Positions 36,598 to 45,245 of a DNA stretch of 64,000 nucleotides are shown here, piece after piece (position 1 is the first letter of the stretch; every line of letters starts with the position of its first letter). The position numbers were made by a program, and so were the translations under genes. Origin of the DNA: Paractinoplanes ferrugineus (GTDB lineage: Bacteria > Actinomycetota > Actinomycetes > Mycobacteriales > Micromonosporaceae). The stretch spans positions 62,001 through 126,000 of the forward strand of contig NZ_BOMM01000008.1 of NCBI RefSeq assembly GCF_016862195.1. The letters run 5' to 3'. The notes under the pieces were generated by a model. The model was not told the DNA's origin. It searched no databases and saw only the letters and a list, made by a program, of their open reading frames with translations.

Positions 36598-37788
36598 GTG
36601 ACGACCACCACCGACCTCGACCGGGCCAAAGTCGCGGTGGCCGCCACCTTCGCGACAAACGGACTCGCTTTCGCCGGCTGGCTGGGCCGCGCCCCCACCG
36701 TCCGCGACGAACTGCATCTCTCCGCCGCCGGCTTCGGGTTGTTGTTGCTCTGCATCTCGGCCGCCGCGATCCTCACCATCCCGCTGGCCGGCCCGCTGGT
36801 GCAGCGCCTCGGCCCGGCGCGCACCATCATGATCAGCAGCAGTTCGATGGTGGTCGGCCTGATCGGCCTGGGCACCGGCACCCTGACCGGCGACGTCGCG
36901 ATCGCCGCCGTCGGCCTGGTGCTCGTCGGGGCCGGCAACAGCTCCTGGGACGTCGCCATGAACGTCGAGGGGGCCGACGTCGAGCGCCGCCTCGGCCGCA
37001 CGATCATGCCGCGCTTCCATGCCGGCTTCAGCCTGGGCACGGTGCTCGGCGCCGGCCTGAGCGCCCTGGCGGCGGCCGGCGGCCTGCCGATCTGGTCGCA
37101 GCTCTATCTCACCGCGTTCCTCGCGGCCGCGGTCACCTTTCCGACGGTACGGCGTTTCCGGCCGCACGAGGTCCACGACCCGAGCCGTTCCGACGGGGTC
37201 AGCGTCGCCCAGGCGTGGCGCGAACCCCGTACCGTCCTGATCGGTCTGATCATGCTCGGATTCGGGTTCGCCGAGGGCACCGCGAACGACTGGCTCGCGA
37301 TCAGCCTCGTCGACGGTTACGGCACCGGCGAGACGGTCGCCGCCATAGGGTACGGCTCGTTCGTCATCGCGATGACGCTGTCCCGCCTCTTCGGCGGCTA
37401 CGCCATCGAACGCTGGGGCCGGGTGGCGGTGCTGCGGACCACGGTCGTCGCCGGCCTCGTCGGCGTGCTCCTCGTCATCTCCGGCATCGGGGTGCCGGTC
37501 GCCCTGCTCGGCGGCCTGCTGTGGGGCGCCGGTTCGTCGCTCGGCTTCCCGATCGGGATGAGCGCGGCCGCGGACGACCCGGCCCGAGCCGCGATCCGGG
37601 TCTCGGTGGCCGGCTCGATCGGCTACGGCGCCTTCCTGGCCGGCCCACCGCTGATCGGCGTCCTGGCCCAGCATTTCGGCGTCCTCAACGCGATCCTGTG
37701 CGTCCTGGCCGCCCTGGCGATCGGCCTGTTCGCCTCCGGCGCCGCCCGCCCGCTACCCGCCCCGGTAATCGACGACGAGCCCCGCTGA
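36598..37788 (+). CDS. MFS transporter
   Basis: This major facilitator superfamily permease of 396 residues has about 12 hydrophobic segments. The N-terminal segment FATNGLAFAGWLGRAPTVRDEL and GFGLLLLCISAAAILTIPLAGPLVQRLGPART match the motif A region (loop 2-3) of the YbjJ/fucose-permease-like branch. A second half begins near residue 210 (TVLIGLIMLGFGFAEGTANDWL). The substrate is unknown. It is divergent from the secreted galactose oxidase, so uptake of a sugar released or modified outside is an attractive but untested idea. The GTG at 36598 has only a weak ribosome-binding site. Confidence 0.85.
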   Translation: MTTTTDLDRAKVAVAATFATNGLAFAGWLGRAPTVRDELHLSAAGFGLLLLCISAAAILTIPLAGPLVQRLGPARTIMISSSSMVVGLIGLGTGTLTGDVAIAAVGLVLVGAGNSSWDVAMNVEGADVERRLGRTIMPRFHAGFSLGTVLGAGLSALAAAGGLPIWSQLYLTAFLAAAVTFPTVRRFRPHEVHDPSRSDGVSVAQAWREPRTVLIGLIMLGFGFAEGTANDWLAISLVDGYGTGETVAAIGYGSFVIAMTLSRLFGGYAIERWGRVAVLRTTVVAGLVGVLLVISGIGVPVALLGGLLWGAGSSLGFPIGMSAAADDPARAAIRVSVAGSIGYGAFLAGPPLIGVLAQHFGVLNAILCVLAALAIGLFASGAARPLPAPVIDDEPR

Positions 37789-37988
37789 CCCGCCCCACCC
37801 GGCGCGCCGACTCGGCCACCGCAAGCCGCTGCTGCTACCGCAAGCCCGCCTGCGCTCGCGGGTGGGCGCAGTGCCCGGGTCCGGGCCGCAGCGGGCGCAC
37901 GGCCCGGTGTCGCACTCGGCTGGGACTGCTCGGCGGGACCTGGGTAGCGCGTACTCGAATCGGTGGTTGCGGTTGAGGTTCGGTGGTT

Positions 37989-38891
37989 TCAGCGGTGGGC
38001 CGTCAGGAAGTCGGTGATCAGGCCGGCGAGCACGTCGGGTTGTTCGGCGACCATGGCGTGCGAGGCGCCGGCGAGCTGGAGGTACCGCGGGTGGGCGGCG
38101 GCCTTCGCCTGCTCGACGACGTAACGCCGGTGGGCCGCGTAGAGGTCGGCGAACGGCTCCTGTTGGGGCAGGTCGCGGGTGGCCAGCACGAGCAGTTCGG
38201 GGCAGGTCGTCGAGGCGTAGACCGGACCCAGGTCCAGCTCGTTCATGAGCTCGCGCATCTGGGTCGTGGCGGCCGCGGAGGGGCGCATCGAGGTCTCGCC
38301 GTGCTCCTGCTTCAGGTTGCGGCGGACGCCCTCGATCCAGACCTTCTCGTTGGCGCCCAGGTCGCGGGCCGTCTGCCGCTGGTTCTCGAGGATGCCGGGC
38401 AGTTGGTCGGGCGGGATGACCTGACCGGCCATCGCCTCCATCTGGTCGAAGACCGCGTGCAGCCGGGCCAGTTCGGCCTGCGCCTTCTCCGGGTCGAGGC
38501 CGGGCAGCTGGGCCGGCCGCGTGGGCGGCGGGTTGCCGTCGAGGCTGACCACGCCCGGGGTCTCCGGGTGTCGCTGACCCCACAGTGCCGCCAGCATGCC
38601 GCCGAACGAGTGGCCCACCACCGCGGGCCGCTCCAGGTCGAGGTGCGCGCAGACCGCGGCCAGGTCGGCCAGGCCCGCGTCCCACGTCCACTGGCCGTCG
38701 CCGGAACGGCCGTGCCCGCGCAGGTCCATGGTGATCACCCGGTGGTGCGGGCGCAGGGCCCGGGCCAGCACGGTGAGCTGGGCGAGGTTGCCGCCGGCGC
38801 CGTGCAGGAGCAGCAGCGGGGGCTGGTCGCCGCCGAAGTCGCGGATCGCGATCGGCAGTTCCCCGGCGTCTATCAGTCGATCGTTGATCAT
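37989..38891 (-). CDS. Alpha/beta hydrolase
   Basis: This is a 300-residue alpha/beta-hydrolase fold enzyme with LLLLHGAGGNL (oxyanion region), VITMDLRGHGRSG, the nucleophile elbow VVGHSFGGMLA and a C-terminal GASHAMV carrying the catalytic His. The acid is probably in CPELLVLATRD. The ATG at 38891 follows GAGGAGAACC. It overlaps the stop of the upstream HTH gene by four bases (ATGA), so the two are translationally coupled. The substrate is unknown; esterase, lipase or epoxide/peroxide activity cannot be separated by sequence. Confidence 0.88.
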   Translation of the reverse strand: MINDRLIDAGELPIAIRDFGGDQPPLLLLHGAGGNLAQLTVLARALRPHHRVITMDLRGHGRSGDGQWTWDAGLADLAAVCAHLDLERPAVVGHSFGGMLAALWGQRHPETPGVVSLDGNPPPTRPAQLPGLDPEKAQAELARLHAVFDQMEAMAGQVIPPDQLPGILENQRQTARDLGANEKVWIEGVRRNLKQEHGETSMRPSAAATTQMRELMNELDLGPVYASTTCPELLVLATRDLPQQEPFADLYAAHRRYVVEQAKAAAHPRYLQLAGASHAMVAEQPDVLAGLITDFLTAHR

Positions 38892-39343
38892 GGTTCTCCT
38901 CGGGTGTCGCGGGCCCGCAGGCGGTCGCGGATGGCCGACGACGGCACGCCGCCGTCGGGGTGGCGCGGCAGGCGGCCGCGCCGCACCAGGTCGTGCACGC
39001 CCTGGCGGGTGATGCCGAGCATGGCGCCGGCGGTGGCGTAGGTGACCGACTCGGACCACGGATGCCCGGCCCGCACGGCGATGACCTGGCCGAGCGGGGT
39101 GGCCCACCATTCGGGGGGCGGGTCGAAGGCGCGGTCGCCCGGGTAGAGCGTGGCGATCAGGCGGGCGGCGGCGAGCGTGGCCTCGTGGTCGGTGCCGTCA
39201 CGCAGCGTGTCGGCCCAGCGGCGAGCTCGCAGCGCGACGAGGCGCCGCAGGGCGTCCACCGAGTCGTCGCCCTCGAGCAACACCTCGAGCGGGTCGAGCA
39301 GGCGGACGTCGAGCAGGCGCACGATTTGCCCGACGAGATCCAC
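38888..39343 (-). CDS. Helix-turn-helix protein coupled to the hydrolase
   Basis: The 151-residue product is not a recognised named family. The C-terminal third has a MerR/excisionase-like helix-turn-helix (SVTYATAGAMLGITRQGVHDLVRRGRLPRHPDGGVPSSAIRDRLR), so it may bind DNA. The N-terminal two thirds are helical (VDLVGQIVRLLDVRLLDPLEVLL). GTG 39343 is preferred because AGGATC precedes it; GTG 39370 in frame would lie inside a perfect palindrome. The gene is coupled to the hydrolase and sits next to the palindrome at 39362-39382, so autoregulation is likely, though not shown. Confidence 0.65.
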   Translation of the reverse strand: MDLVGQIVRLLDVRLLDPLEVLLEGDDSVDALRRLVALRARRWADTLRDGTDHEATLAAARLIATLYPGDRAFDPPPEWWATPLGQVIAVRAGHPWSESVTYATAGAMLGITRQGVHDLVRRGRLPRHPDGGVPSSAIRDRLRARDTRGEP

Positions 39344-39361
39344 GGTACTGATCCTGGGTCT

Positions 39362-39382
39362 ACTTGACACTTGATGTCAAGT
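39362..39382. promoter_or_regulatory. Perfect palindrome, likely operator
   Basis: ACTTGACA (39362-39369) and TGTCAAGT (39375-39382) form a perfect 8-bp inverted repeat around CTTGA. TTGACA is also a -35-like hexamer on both strands. It lies between the leftward HTH/hydrolase pair and the rightward lipoprotein gene and is suited to binding a dimeric regulator controlling both. Confidence 0.75.
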
Positions 39383-39473
39383 AACGGTGAGTGTCCGAAT
39401 GATGCCGGAAGCGGCCTTTCGTGGCATCGCCGGGCAAAGTACGGTTCTTCCCGACCCGTCGGGAGGATCCTCC

Positions 39474-40028
39474 GTGCGTTCGCGTGCCGCCGCCGTCGCT
39501 CTCCTCTTGCTTGCCGTGGCCGGCTGCGATCAGAAGGACAGATCGTCCGCGGATGCGGCGCTGCCCCCGGTCGACGCCGCCGACCAGCCCGCCGCCTCCG
39601 CCGGTGGCGCCTGCATCCTCTGGGACTACCCGTTCATCGCGGCCAAGATCGGCGTGAAGTTCGAGGTCGCCGCGTCCGGCCAGGTCGACGACACCTCGAC
39701 CTGCGTGGTGCAGACCGTCGCCGCCGACTACCCCGACCTGACGCTGAGCGTGGTGGAGAGCACGCAGGCCGACGCGAAGCTGTTCGACTCGGATCTCAAG
39801 CCGGCCAAGGCCACCGCGATCAAAGGGCTCGGCAAGGCCGGTTACCGGCTCAACACCGCCGCCGCCGGGGCGCACGGACCGGTCGTCGAGATCGGCTGGC
39901 TCAGCGAGGCGAAGCAGCTGCAGACGCTGCGCTTCACCTTCGCCAAGACCGCCGCGGCCGCCGACGTGCCGGCCATGAACACCAAACTGCTCGAGCTCGC
40001 CAAGGCGATGGACACCACCGCCGGCTGA
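39474..40028 (+). CDS. Predicted lipoprotein
   Basis: This 184-residue lipoprotein of unknown function has the signal VRSRAAAVALLLLAVAGC with lipobox LAVAGC. The mature part has two Cys (GGACILWDYPF and TSTCVVQTV) that could form a disulfide. It resembles small actinobacterial envelope lipoproteins of the DUF3558-like kind, but this is a weak impression. The GTG at 39474 follows GGGAGG by seven bases; an in-frame ATG-proximal start at 39387 would bury the signal peptide and is rejected. It is divergent from the HTH/hydrolase pair across the palindromic operator. Confidence 0.75.
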   Translation: MRSRAAAVALLLLAVAGCDQKDRSSADAALPPVDAADQPAASAGGACILWDYPFIAAKIGVKFEVAASGQVDDTSTCVVQTVAADYPDLTLSVVESTQADAKLFDSDLKPAKATAIKGLGKAGYRLNTAAAGAHGPVVEIGWLSEAKQLQTLRFTFAKTAAAADVPAMNTKLLELAKAMDTTAG

Positions 40029-40094
40029 CGCCGTGACTTCAGTACGCCGTGACTTCAGTGGGCCGTGAGTCAGTGGGCCGTGAGTCAGTGGGCC
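40029..40094 (+). repeat. Four imperfect 15-16-bp repeats running into ideR
   Basis: GCCGTGACTTCAGT appears twice, then GCCGTGAGTCAGTGG twice, between the lipoprotein and ideR stops. The last unit encodes the C-terminal residues of IdeR (VAAH and stop), so the array abuts or includes the gene's 3' end. Confidence 0.8.
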
Positions 40095-40771
40095 GCGACG
40101 AAGACCCGTGAGGCGACCTCGCGCGGCAGGCGGATCTTGTCGCCCGAGCGGTCGATGGTCACCGCGTCGCGCTCCTGCGCCACCGTGACCGTCGTGCCCG
40201 GGTCGATGCCGGCCGCGTGCAACTGGCGCAGCACGTCGGCATTGGTCTGCACGCTCTCGCAGATGCGGCTCACCACCACGCTGCCGGACAGGCCCGGGAA
40301 CGCGAGGTTGCGCTCGCCCGCGCCGGCGAGGATGCTCTCCTCCTCATCCGGCGCTCCCAGCTTGTCGAGGCCGGGAATCGGATTACCGTACGGCGAGCGG
40401 GTCGGCCGGTTGAGCAGCTCGTAGACCTTCCGCTCGACCGAGTCGCTCATCACGTGCTCCCAGCGGCAGGCCTCCTCGTGGGCCTCCTCGTAAGGCAGTC
40501 CGATGACGTTCACCAGAAGAAGCTCGGCCAACCGGTGCTTACGCATGACTCCGACGGCGGCCACCCGGCCGGCCGGGGTCAGCACGAGGTGACGGTCGCC
40601 CTCAACCGTGAGGAGCCCGTCACGTTCCATCCGTGCAACGGTCTGACTGACCGTCGGACCGCTCTGGTGCAGGCGCTCGGCGATGCGAGCCCGCAGCGGC
40701 GGGACGCCCTCCTCCTCGAGTTCGAGGATGGTCCTGAGATACATCTCGGTAGTGTCGACAAGATCATTCAA
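40085..40771 (-). CDS. ideR: Iron-dependent repressor IdeR (DtxR family)
   Basis: IdeR binds Fe(II) and represses iron uptake while activating storage genes. The 228-residue protein is close to mycobacterial IdeR: MNDLVDTTEMYLRTILELEEEGVPPLRARIAERL, QSGPTVSQTVARMERDGLL (recognition helix), and the dimerisation/metal region MRKHRLAELLLVNVIGL, EACRWEHVMSDSVERKV. The metal residues Met, Cys, Glu and His in these segments are present. A C-terminal SH3-like domain follows (GTTVTVAQERDAVTIDRSG). In mycobacteria ideR is adjacent to sigB; here sigB is 5.5 kb away. No iron box was recognised in the 84 bases between ideR and acuC. Confidence 0.94.
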   Translation of the reverse strand: MNDLVDTTEMYLRTILELEEEGVPPLRARIAERLHQSGPTVSQTVARMERDGLLTVEGDRHLVLTPAGRVAAVGVMRKHRLAELLLVNVIGLPYEEAHEEACRWEHVMSDSVERKVYELLNRPTRSPYGNPIPGLDKLGAPDEEESILAGAGERNLAFPGLSGSVVVSRICESVQTNADVLRQLHAAGIDPGTTVTVAQERDAVTIDRSGDKIRLPREVASRVFVAAH

Positions 40772-40855
40772 GGTGCGGCCCTCCCAGCAGGGATATTACC
40801 TCGTTACAAGGGTTCGGCGGCTTTGCGCCCAGCCGTGCCGTGGCAGCATGACGGC

Positions 40856-42040
40856 ATGGCTGACCGGACGACCGCCGTGGTGTGGGACCAAGCCCTGCTC
40901 GACTACGACATGGGTGATCACCCGCTCAATCCGGTGCGGGTGGAACTGACCATCGCATTGGCCCGCGAACTCGGCATCCTGGACAGGCCGGGCGTGCAGA
41001 TGGTAACCCCCGAACCGGCCGCCGAGGCGGATCTGCTGCGGGTCCACCGGGCCGATTATCTCGACGCCGTCCGGCTCGCCCCGACCGATCCGTTCTTCCG
41101 GGGCTGGGGTCTGAACACGGAGGACAATCCCGTCTTCGACGGGATGCACGAGGCATCGGCACGGATCTGCGGCGCCAGCATCGCGGCGGCCGAGGCCGTC
41201 TGGCACGGTACGACGCGGCGGGCGGTGAACGTCTCCGGCGGTCTGCACCACGCGATGGCGTCCCGAGCGGCCGGGTTCTGCGTCTACAACGACCCGGCGG
41301 TGGCCATCGCCCGGCTCCTCGACCAGGGTGCCCGGCGGGTGGCCTATGTGGACGTCGACGTGCACCACGGCGACGGCGTCCAGGCCGCCTTCTGGAACGA
41401 CCCGCGGGTGCTCACGGTAAGCCTGCACGAGACGCCGCTCGCGCTGTTCCCCGGCACCGGCTTCGCCGACGAGACCGGCGGCCCCGACGCGGCCGGCAGC
41501 GCCGTCAACGTGGCCCTGCCGCCCGGCACCGACGACGCGGCCTGGCTGCGCGCCTTCCACGCGATCGTCCCGTCGGTGCTCCGGGCGTTCGGTCCCGAGA
41601 TCATCATCAGCCAGTGCGGCGCCGACGCGCACCGCCTCGACCCGCTCGCCGATCTGCGGTTGTCGGTCGACGGCCAGCGGGCCGCCTATCTCGCCATGCG
41701 CGACCTCGCCGACGAGCTCTGCGACGGCCGTTGGGTGCTGCTCGGCGGCGGGGGCTACGCCCTGGTCGAGGTGGTGCCCCGGGCGTGGACGCACCTGCTC
41801 GCGATCGCCACCGGGGAACCGCTCGACCCGGCCACCCCCGTACCGGCCGGCTGGCGGGCCCTGGCCGCTCAGCGCCGCCCCCGCGCGGTCGTCCCGGAAG
41901 TGATGACCGACGGCGCCGAACCGGTGGTCAAGGCGTGGGAGCCGGGCACCGCCGCGGACGCCGTCGACCGCGCCATCCTCGCCACCCGCGTGGCCGTGTT
42001 CCCGCTGCACGGCCTCGACCCGCACGACCCCCGCGACTAG
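40856..42040 (+). CDS. acuC: AcuC-type class I protein deacetylase
   Basis: The 394-residue protein is a zinc-dependent arginase/deacetylase-fold enzyme like Bacillus AcuC, which deacetylates acetyl-CoA synthetase. Zinc and catalytic motifs are present: VSGGLHHAMASRAAGFCVYND (His-His pair), YVDVDVHHGDGVQAAFW (metal Asp and His), ISQCGADAHRLDPL (second metal Asp) and LLGGGGYAL (catalytic Tyr). ATG 40856 starts at MADRTTAVVWD. A GNAT-acyl-CoA-synthetase-like acetyltransferase gene follows 77 bases downstream, so an eraser and a writer of lysine acetylation appear to be cotranscribed. Divergent from ideR. Confidence 0.92.
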   Translation: MADRTTAVVWDQALLDYDMGDHPLNPVRVELTIALARELGILDRPGVQMVTPEPAAEADLLRVHRADYLDAVRLAPTDPFFRGWGLNTEDNPVFDGMHEASARICGASIAAAEAVWHGTTRRAVNVSGGLHHAMASRAAGFCVYNDPAVAIARLLDQGARRVAYVDVDVHHGDGVQAAFWNDPRVLTVSLHETPLALFPGTGFADETGGPDAAGSAVNVALPPGTDDAAWLRAFHAIVPSVLRAFGPEIIISQCGADAHRLDPLADLRLSVDGQRAAYLAMRDLADELCDGRWVLLGGGGYALVEVVPRAWTHLLAIATGEPLDPATPVPAGWRALAAQRRPRAVVPEVMTDGAEPVVKAWEPGTAADAVDRAILATRVAVFPLHGLDPHDPRD

Positions 42041-42117
42041 GCCGCCAGATCCTCGCGACCAGCCCGCCCGACCCCGCGACCAGCCCGCCCCACCCTCGTG
42101 ACTAGGAGGAGCGCGAC

Positions 42118-44658
42118 GTGCCGAAAGACGCCGACGTTCTGCTCTCCGACGGCACCGCCGTCCACCTCCGGCAGATCCGCCCCGAGGACGCGCCGCTGAT
42201 CGTGGAGTTCCACTCCCGGATGAGCGACCGCACCCGCTACCTTCGCTACTTCTCGCCCTATCCGCGCATCCCGGAGCGCGATCTCGCCCGGTTCGTCAAC
42301 GTCGATCACCACGACCGGGAAGCGTTCGTCATCGTCAGCGGGCGCGACATCACCGCCGTCGGGCGTTACGAACGCCTCGGCGCCGACTCGCCCGAGGCCG
42401 AGGTCGCGTTCGTCGTCGAGGACGCCCACCAGGGTCGCGGGATCGGTTCGGTGCTGCTCGAACACCTCGCCTCGGCGGCCCAGGAGAACGGCATCACCCG
42501 GTTCGTCGCCGAGGTACTGCCCGAGAACGGCGGCATGCTGCGCGTCTTCAGCGACTTCGGCTATCTGGTGCAGCGCCGCTACGCCGACGGCGTGGTGCAT
42601 CTCGAATTCCCGATCGCGCCCACCGAGAAGTCCCGTGAGGTGCAGGAATTCCGCGAGCGCAGCACCGAGGCGAAGTCGATCGCCCGGCTCCTCGCGCCCC
42701 GCGCGGTTGCGGTCTACGGTGCCAGCGCGAGCGGGCAGGGCATCGGCGCGGCGATGCTCGGCCATCTGCGCGACGGCGGTTACGACGGGGAGATCATCGC
42801 GGTCAACCCGCGCGCGAAACGGGTGGCCGGCCTGCCCGCGTACAAATCGGCGGCCGCCGCCGGGCAGGTCGTCGATCTCGCGCTGATCGCGGTGCCGCCG
42901 CGCAGCGTGCCCGACGCCATCGCCGACGCCGCGGCCAGCGGGGCCGGCGGGGTGGTGGTGGTTTCGGCGGGGTTCGCCGAGATCGGCGCGAAGGGCGCCG
43001 CCGCTCAGCGGCGTCTGGTCGAGAGCGCTCATGCTGCCGGGTTGCGCGTGGTGGGGCCCAACAGCATGGGCATCGCCAATACTTTGGTACGCCTCAACGC
43101 GACGCTCGCGCCTCGACTGCCGGGCGCCGGCCGGGTCGGGTTCTTCAGCCAGAGCGGCGCGCTGGGGGTCGCGCTGCTGGCCGAGGCCGACCGGCGTGGG
43201 CTCGGCCTGTCGAGCTTCGTGTCGGCCGGCAACCGGGCCGACGTCTCCGGCAACGACCTGCTGCAATATTGGTACGACGATCCCGGCACCGACGTGGTCC
43301 TGCTCTACCTGGAGTCCTTCGGCAACCCGCGCAAGTTCGCCCGTCTCGCCCGGCGGATGTCCCGGGTGAAGCCCGTCGTCGCCGTCGCCTCGGCCACCCG
43401 CCCCGCCGGACTCGACGGCGACCTGCCGGGCCCGGACGCCCACGCGGTCACCGCCCTGTTCGCCCGTTCCGGCGTCATCCGCGTCGACACCGTGCAGGAG
43501 ATGTTCGACGTCGGGCTGCTGCTCGCCCACCAGCCGCTGCCGGGCGGCCGGCGCGTCGCCGTCGTCGGCAACTCCTCGGCGCTGTCCCAGCTGGCGGTGT
43601 CCGCCTGCCGGGCCAACGGACTCGTCGTGGCGGCCGGCTATCCGCACGACATCAGCCCGCAGGCGGGTGCTCACGACTTCGCCGACGCCCTGGCCGACGC
43701 GGCCGTCGACGACTCGGTCGACGCCCTGGTCGCCGTGTTCGCGCCGCCGCTGCCGGGCCAGCTGCCGGACGAGGACGCCGACTTCGCGGCGGCCCTGGCC
43801 AGCGTGGCGCTGGCGGGGGAGAAGCCGACCGTGGCCACGTTCCTGCTCGGCAACCTGCCGTCGCGGGTCCCGTCCTATCCGTCCGTCGAGGAAGCGGTGC
43901 GGGCCCTGGGGCGGGTCGCCACGTACGCCGACTGGCTGCGCCGCCCGCCCGGCGTCGTACCGCTGTTGTCCGACGTCGACCCGTCCGCCGCCTCGGTCGA
44001 CGGGCCGCCCGCGTCGCTGCTCGCCGCCTACGGCATCGCCGTCGTGCCGTCGACCCTGTGCACCGCACTGCCGGCCGCGCTCACCGCCGCCGCCGAGCTC
44101 GGCTATCCCGTGGCCCTGAAGGCCGCCGGCGGTGCCCTGCGCCACCGGATCGACCTGGGCGCCGTACGCCTGGCGCTGGCCGACGAGGACGATGTCGCCG
44201 CCGCCTACGAAGACCTGTCCCGCAACTTCGGCCCGGATGTGCTCGTGCAGACGATGGTGGCGCCCGGCGTGGCCTGCACCGTCGAGGTCGTCGAAGACCC
44301 GGCTTTCGGCCCCGTCGTCGGCTTCGGGCTGGGTGGCGTGGCCAGCGAACTGCTGGGCGACCTGGCCTGGCGGGCCGCCCCACTGACCGACCGGGCCGCC
44401 GAAGCCCTGGTCGACGAGCCGAGGGCGGCGCCACTTCTGCACGGTTACCGCGGTTCCGCCCCGGTGGACCGCGGCGCCCTGATCGACCTGCTCCTGCGCG
44501 TGGGCCGGCTGGCCGACGACCATCCCCGCCTGAGGTCGCTGATGCTCAACCCGGTGCTGGCCCGCCCCGACGGCATTTCGGTCCTGCACGCCGCCACCGA
44601 GATCGGCACGCCTTCCCGCCGTCCCGACACCGGCCCCCGCCGCCTTCGCATCCCCTGA
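42118..44658 (+). CDS. Pat-type acetyltransferase: GNAT fused to acyl-CoA synthetase-like domain
   Basis: This 846-residue protein probably acetylates lysines of metabolic enzymes. Residues 1-165 are a GNAT domain (EVAFVVEDAHQGRGIGSVLLEHL holds the acetyl-CoA loop). The rest resembles an NDP-forming acyl-CoA synthetase: CoA-binding part (VAVYGASASGQGIGAAMLGHLRDGGY), ligase part (VGFFSQSGALGVALL) and an ATP-grasp-like end (YPVALKAAGGALRHR, VLVQTMV). The GNAT is N-terminal as in Streptomyces/Micromonospora enzymes, unlike E. coli Pat. The ligase-family catalytic His was not located at its usual position, so a regulatory role is more likely than synthesis. AGGAGG precedes the GTG at 42118. Pairs with acuC. 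Confidence 0.9.
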   Translation: MPKDADVLLSDGTAVHLRQIRPEDAPLIVEFHSRMSDRTRYLRYFSPYPRIPERDLARFVNVDHHDREAFVIVSGRDITAVGRYERLGADSPEAEVAFVVEDAHQGRGIGSVLLEHLASAAQENGITRFVAEVLPENGGMLRVFSDFGYLVQRRYADGVVHLEFPIAPTEKSREVQEFRERSTEAKSIARLLAPRAVAVYGASASGQGIGAAMLGHLRDGGYDGEIIAVNPRAKRVAGLPAYKSAAAAGQVVDLALIAVPPRSVPDAIADAAASGAGGVVVVSAGFAEIGAKGAAAQRRLVESAHAAGLRVVGPNSMGIANTLVRLNATLAPRLPGAGRVGFFSQSGALGVALLAEADRRGLGLSSFVSAGNRADVSGNDLLQYWYDDPGTDVVLLYLESFGNPRKFARLARRMSRVKPVVAVASATRPAGLDGDLPGPDAHAVTALFARSGVIRVDTVQEMFDVGLLLAHQPLPGGRRVAVVGNSSALSQLAVSACRANGLVVAAGYPHDISPQAGAHDFADALADAAVDDSVDALVAVFAPPLPGQLPDEDADFAAALASVALAGEKPTVATFLLGNLPSRVPSYPSVEEAVRALGRVATYADWLRRPPGVVPLLSDVDPSAASVDGPPASLLAAYGIAVVPSTLCTALPAALTAAAELGYPVALKAAGGALRHRIDLGAVRLALADEDDVAAAYEDLSRNFGPDVLVQTMVAPGVACTVEVVEDPAFGPVVGFGLGGVASELLGDLAWRAAPLTDRAAEALVDEPRAAPLLHGYRGSAPVDRGALIDLLLRVGRLADDHPRLRSLMLNPVLARPDGISVLHAATEIGTPSRRPDTGPRRLRIP

Positions 44659-44770
44659 CCCGCCCGCCGCCCGCCGCCTGCCCGCCGCCTGCCCGCCGCC
44701 TGTCCGCCGCCGCCTGCCCGCCGCCTGCCCGCCGCCGTCCGGCCGCCGCCGCCTGCCCGGCCACCCCTAG
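44659..44770 (+). repeat. C-rich simple repeat after the acetyltransferase gene
   Basis: The 164-base gap before dtd starts with about 110 bases of imperfect CGCCTGCCCGC units (11 bp), with trinucleotide GCC slippage. No gene is seen here. It is another case of GC-rich repeat growth directly after a stop codon in this window. Confidence 0.85.
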
Positions 44771-44822
44771 GCGATGATCTTGGTGAGTTCCGGTTTGGGT
44801 TCGGGCGTGCGAAAGTCTGTTC

Positions 44823-45245
44823 GTGCGTGCATTGGTGCAGACCGTCAGCCGGGCCCGAGTGACCGTCGACGACGAGGTGATCGGCAAGATCGAGGACGGG
44901 CTGCTGGTGCTGCTCGGCGTGACCCACGACGACACCCCGGCGAAAGCGGCCGAACTGGCCCGCAAGACCCACGAGGTACGCATCCTCGACGACGAGAAGT
45001 CGGCCGCCGACCTCGGCGCCGCGATCCTGGTGGTGAGCCAGTTCACCCTCTACGGCGACGCGCGCAAGGGCCGCCGCCCCACCTGGAGCGCCGCCGCCCC
45101 GGCCGAGGTCGCCGAACCGCTGGTCATGGCCTATGTCGAAGCGCTGCGCGCCCGGGGCGCCACGGTCGAGACCGGGCGCTTCCGGGCGCACATGTTTGTC
45201 GAAAGCGTGAACGTCGGCCCGCGCACGCTGCTGCTGGAGCTCTAG
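44823..45245 (+). CDS. dtd: D-aminoacyl-tRNA deacylase Dtd
   Basis: Dtd hydrolyses D-aminoacyl-tRNAs (and mischarged glycyl-tRNAs), protecting translation. At 140 residues it has the usual length. It starts [21 protein letters not shown] and contains the active-site strand [18 protein letters not shown] and the Gly-cis-Pro motif in [12 protein letters not shown]. The GTG start at 44823 is the only one giving the conserved N-terminus. The stop codon shares CTAG (45242-45245) with the convergent spo0M stop, so the genes overlap tail to tail by four bases. Confidence 0.94.
   Translation: MRALVQTVSRARVTVDDEVIGKIEDGLLVLLGVTHDDTPAKAAELARKTHEVRILDDEKSAADLGAAILVVSQFTLYGDARKGRRPTWSAAAPAEVAEPLVMAYVEALRARGATVETGRFRAHMFVESVNVGPRTLLLEL

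Noticed and set aside
42037..44589. Minus-strand frame of about 850 codons opposite the acetyltransferase gene
   Set aside because: Shadow of the GC-rich coding strand; low-complexity Arg/Gly/Val sequence with no motifs.
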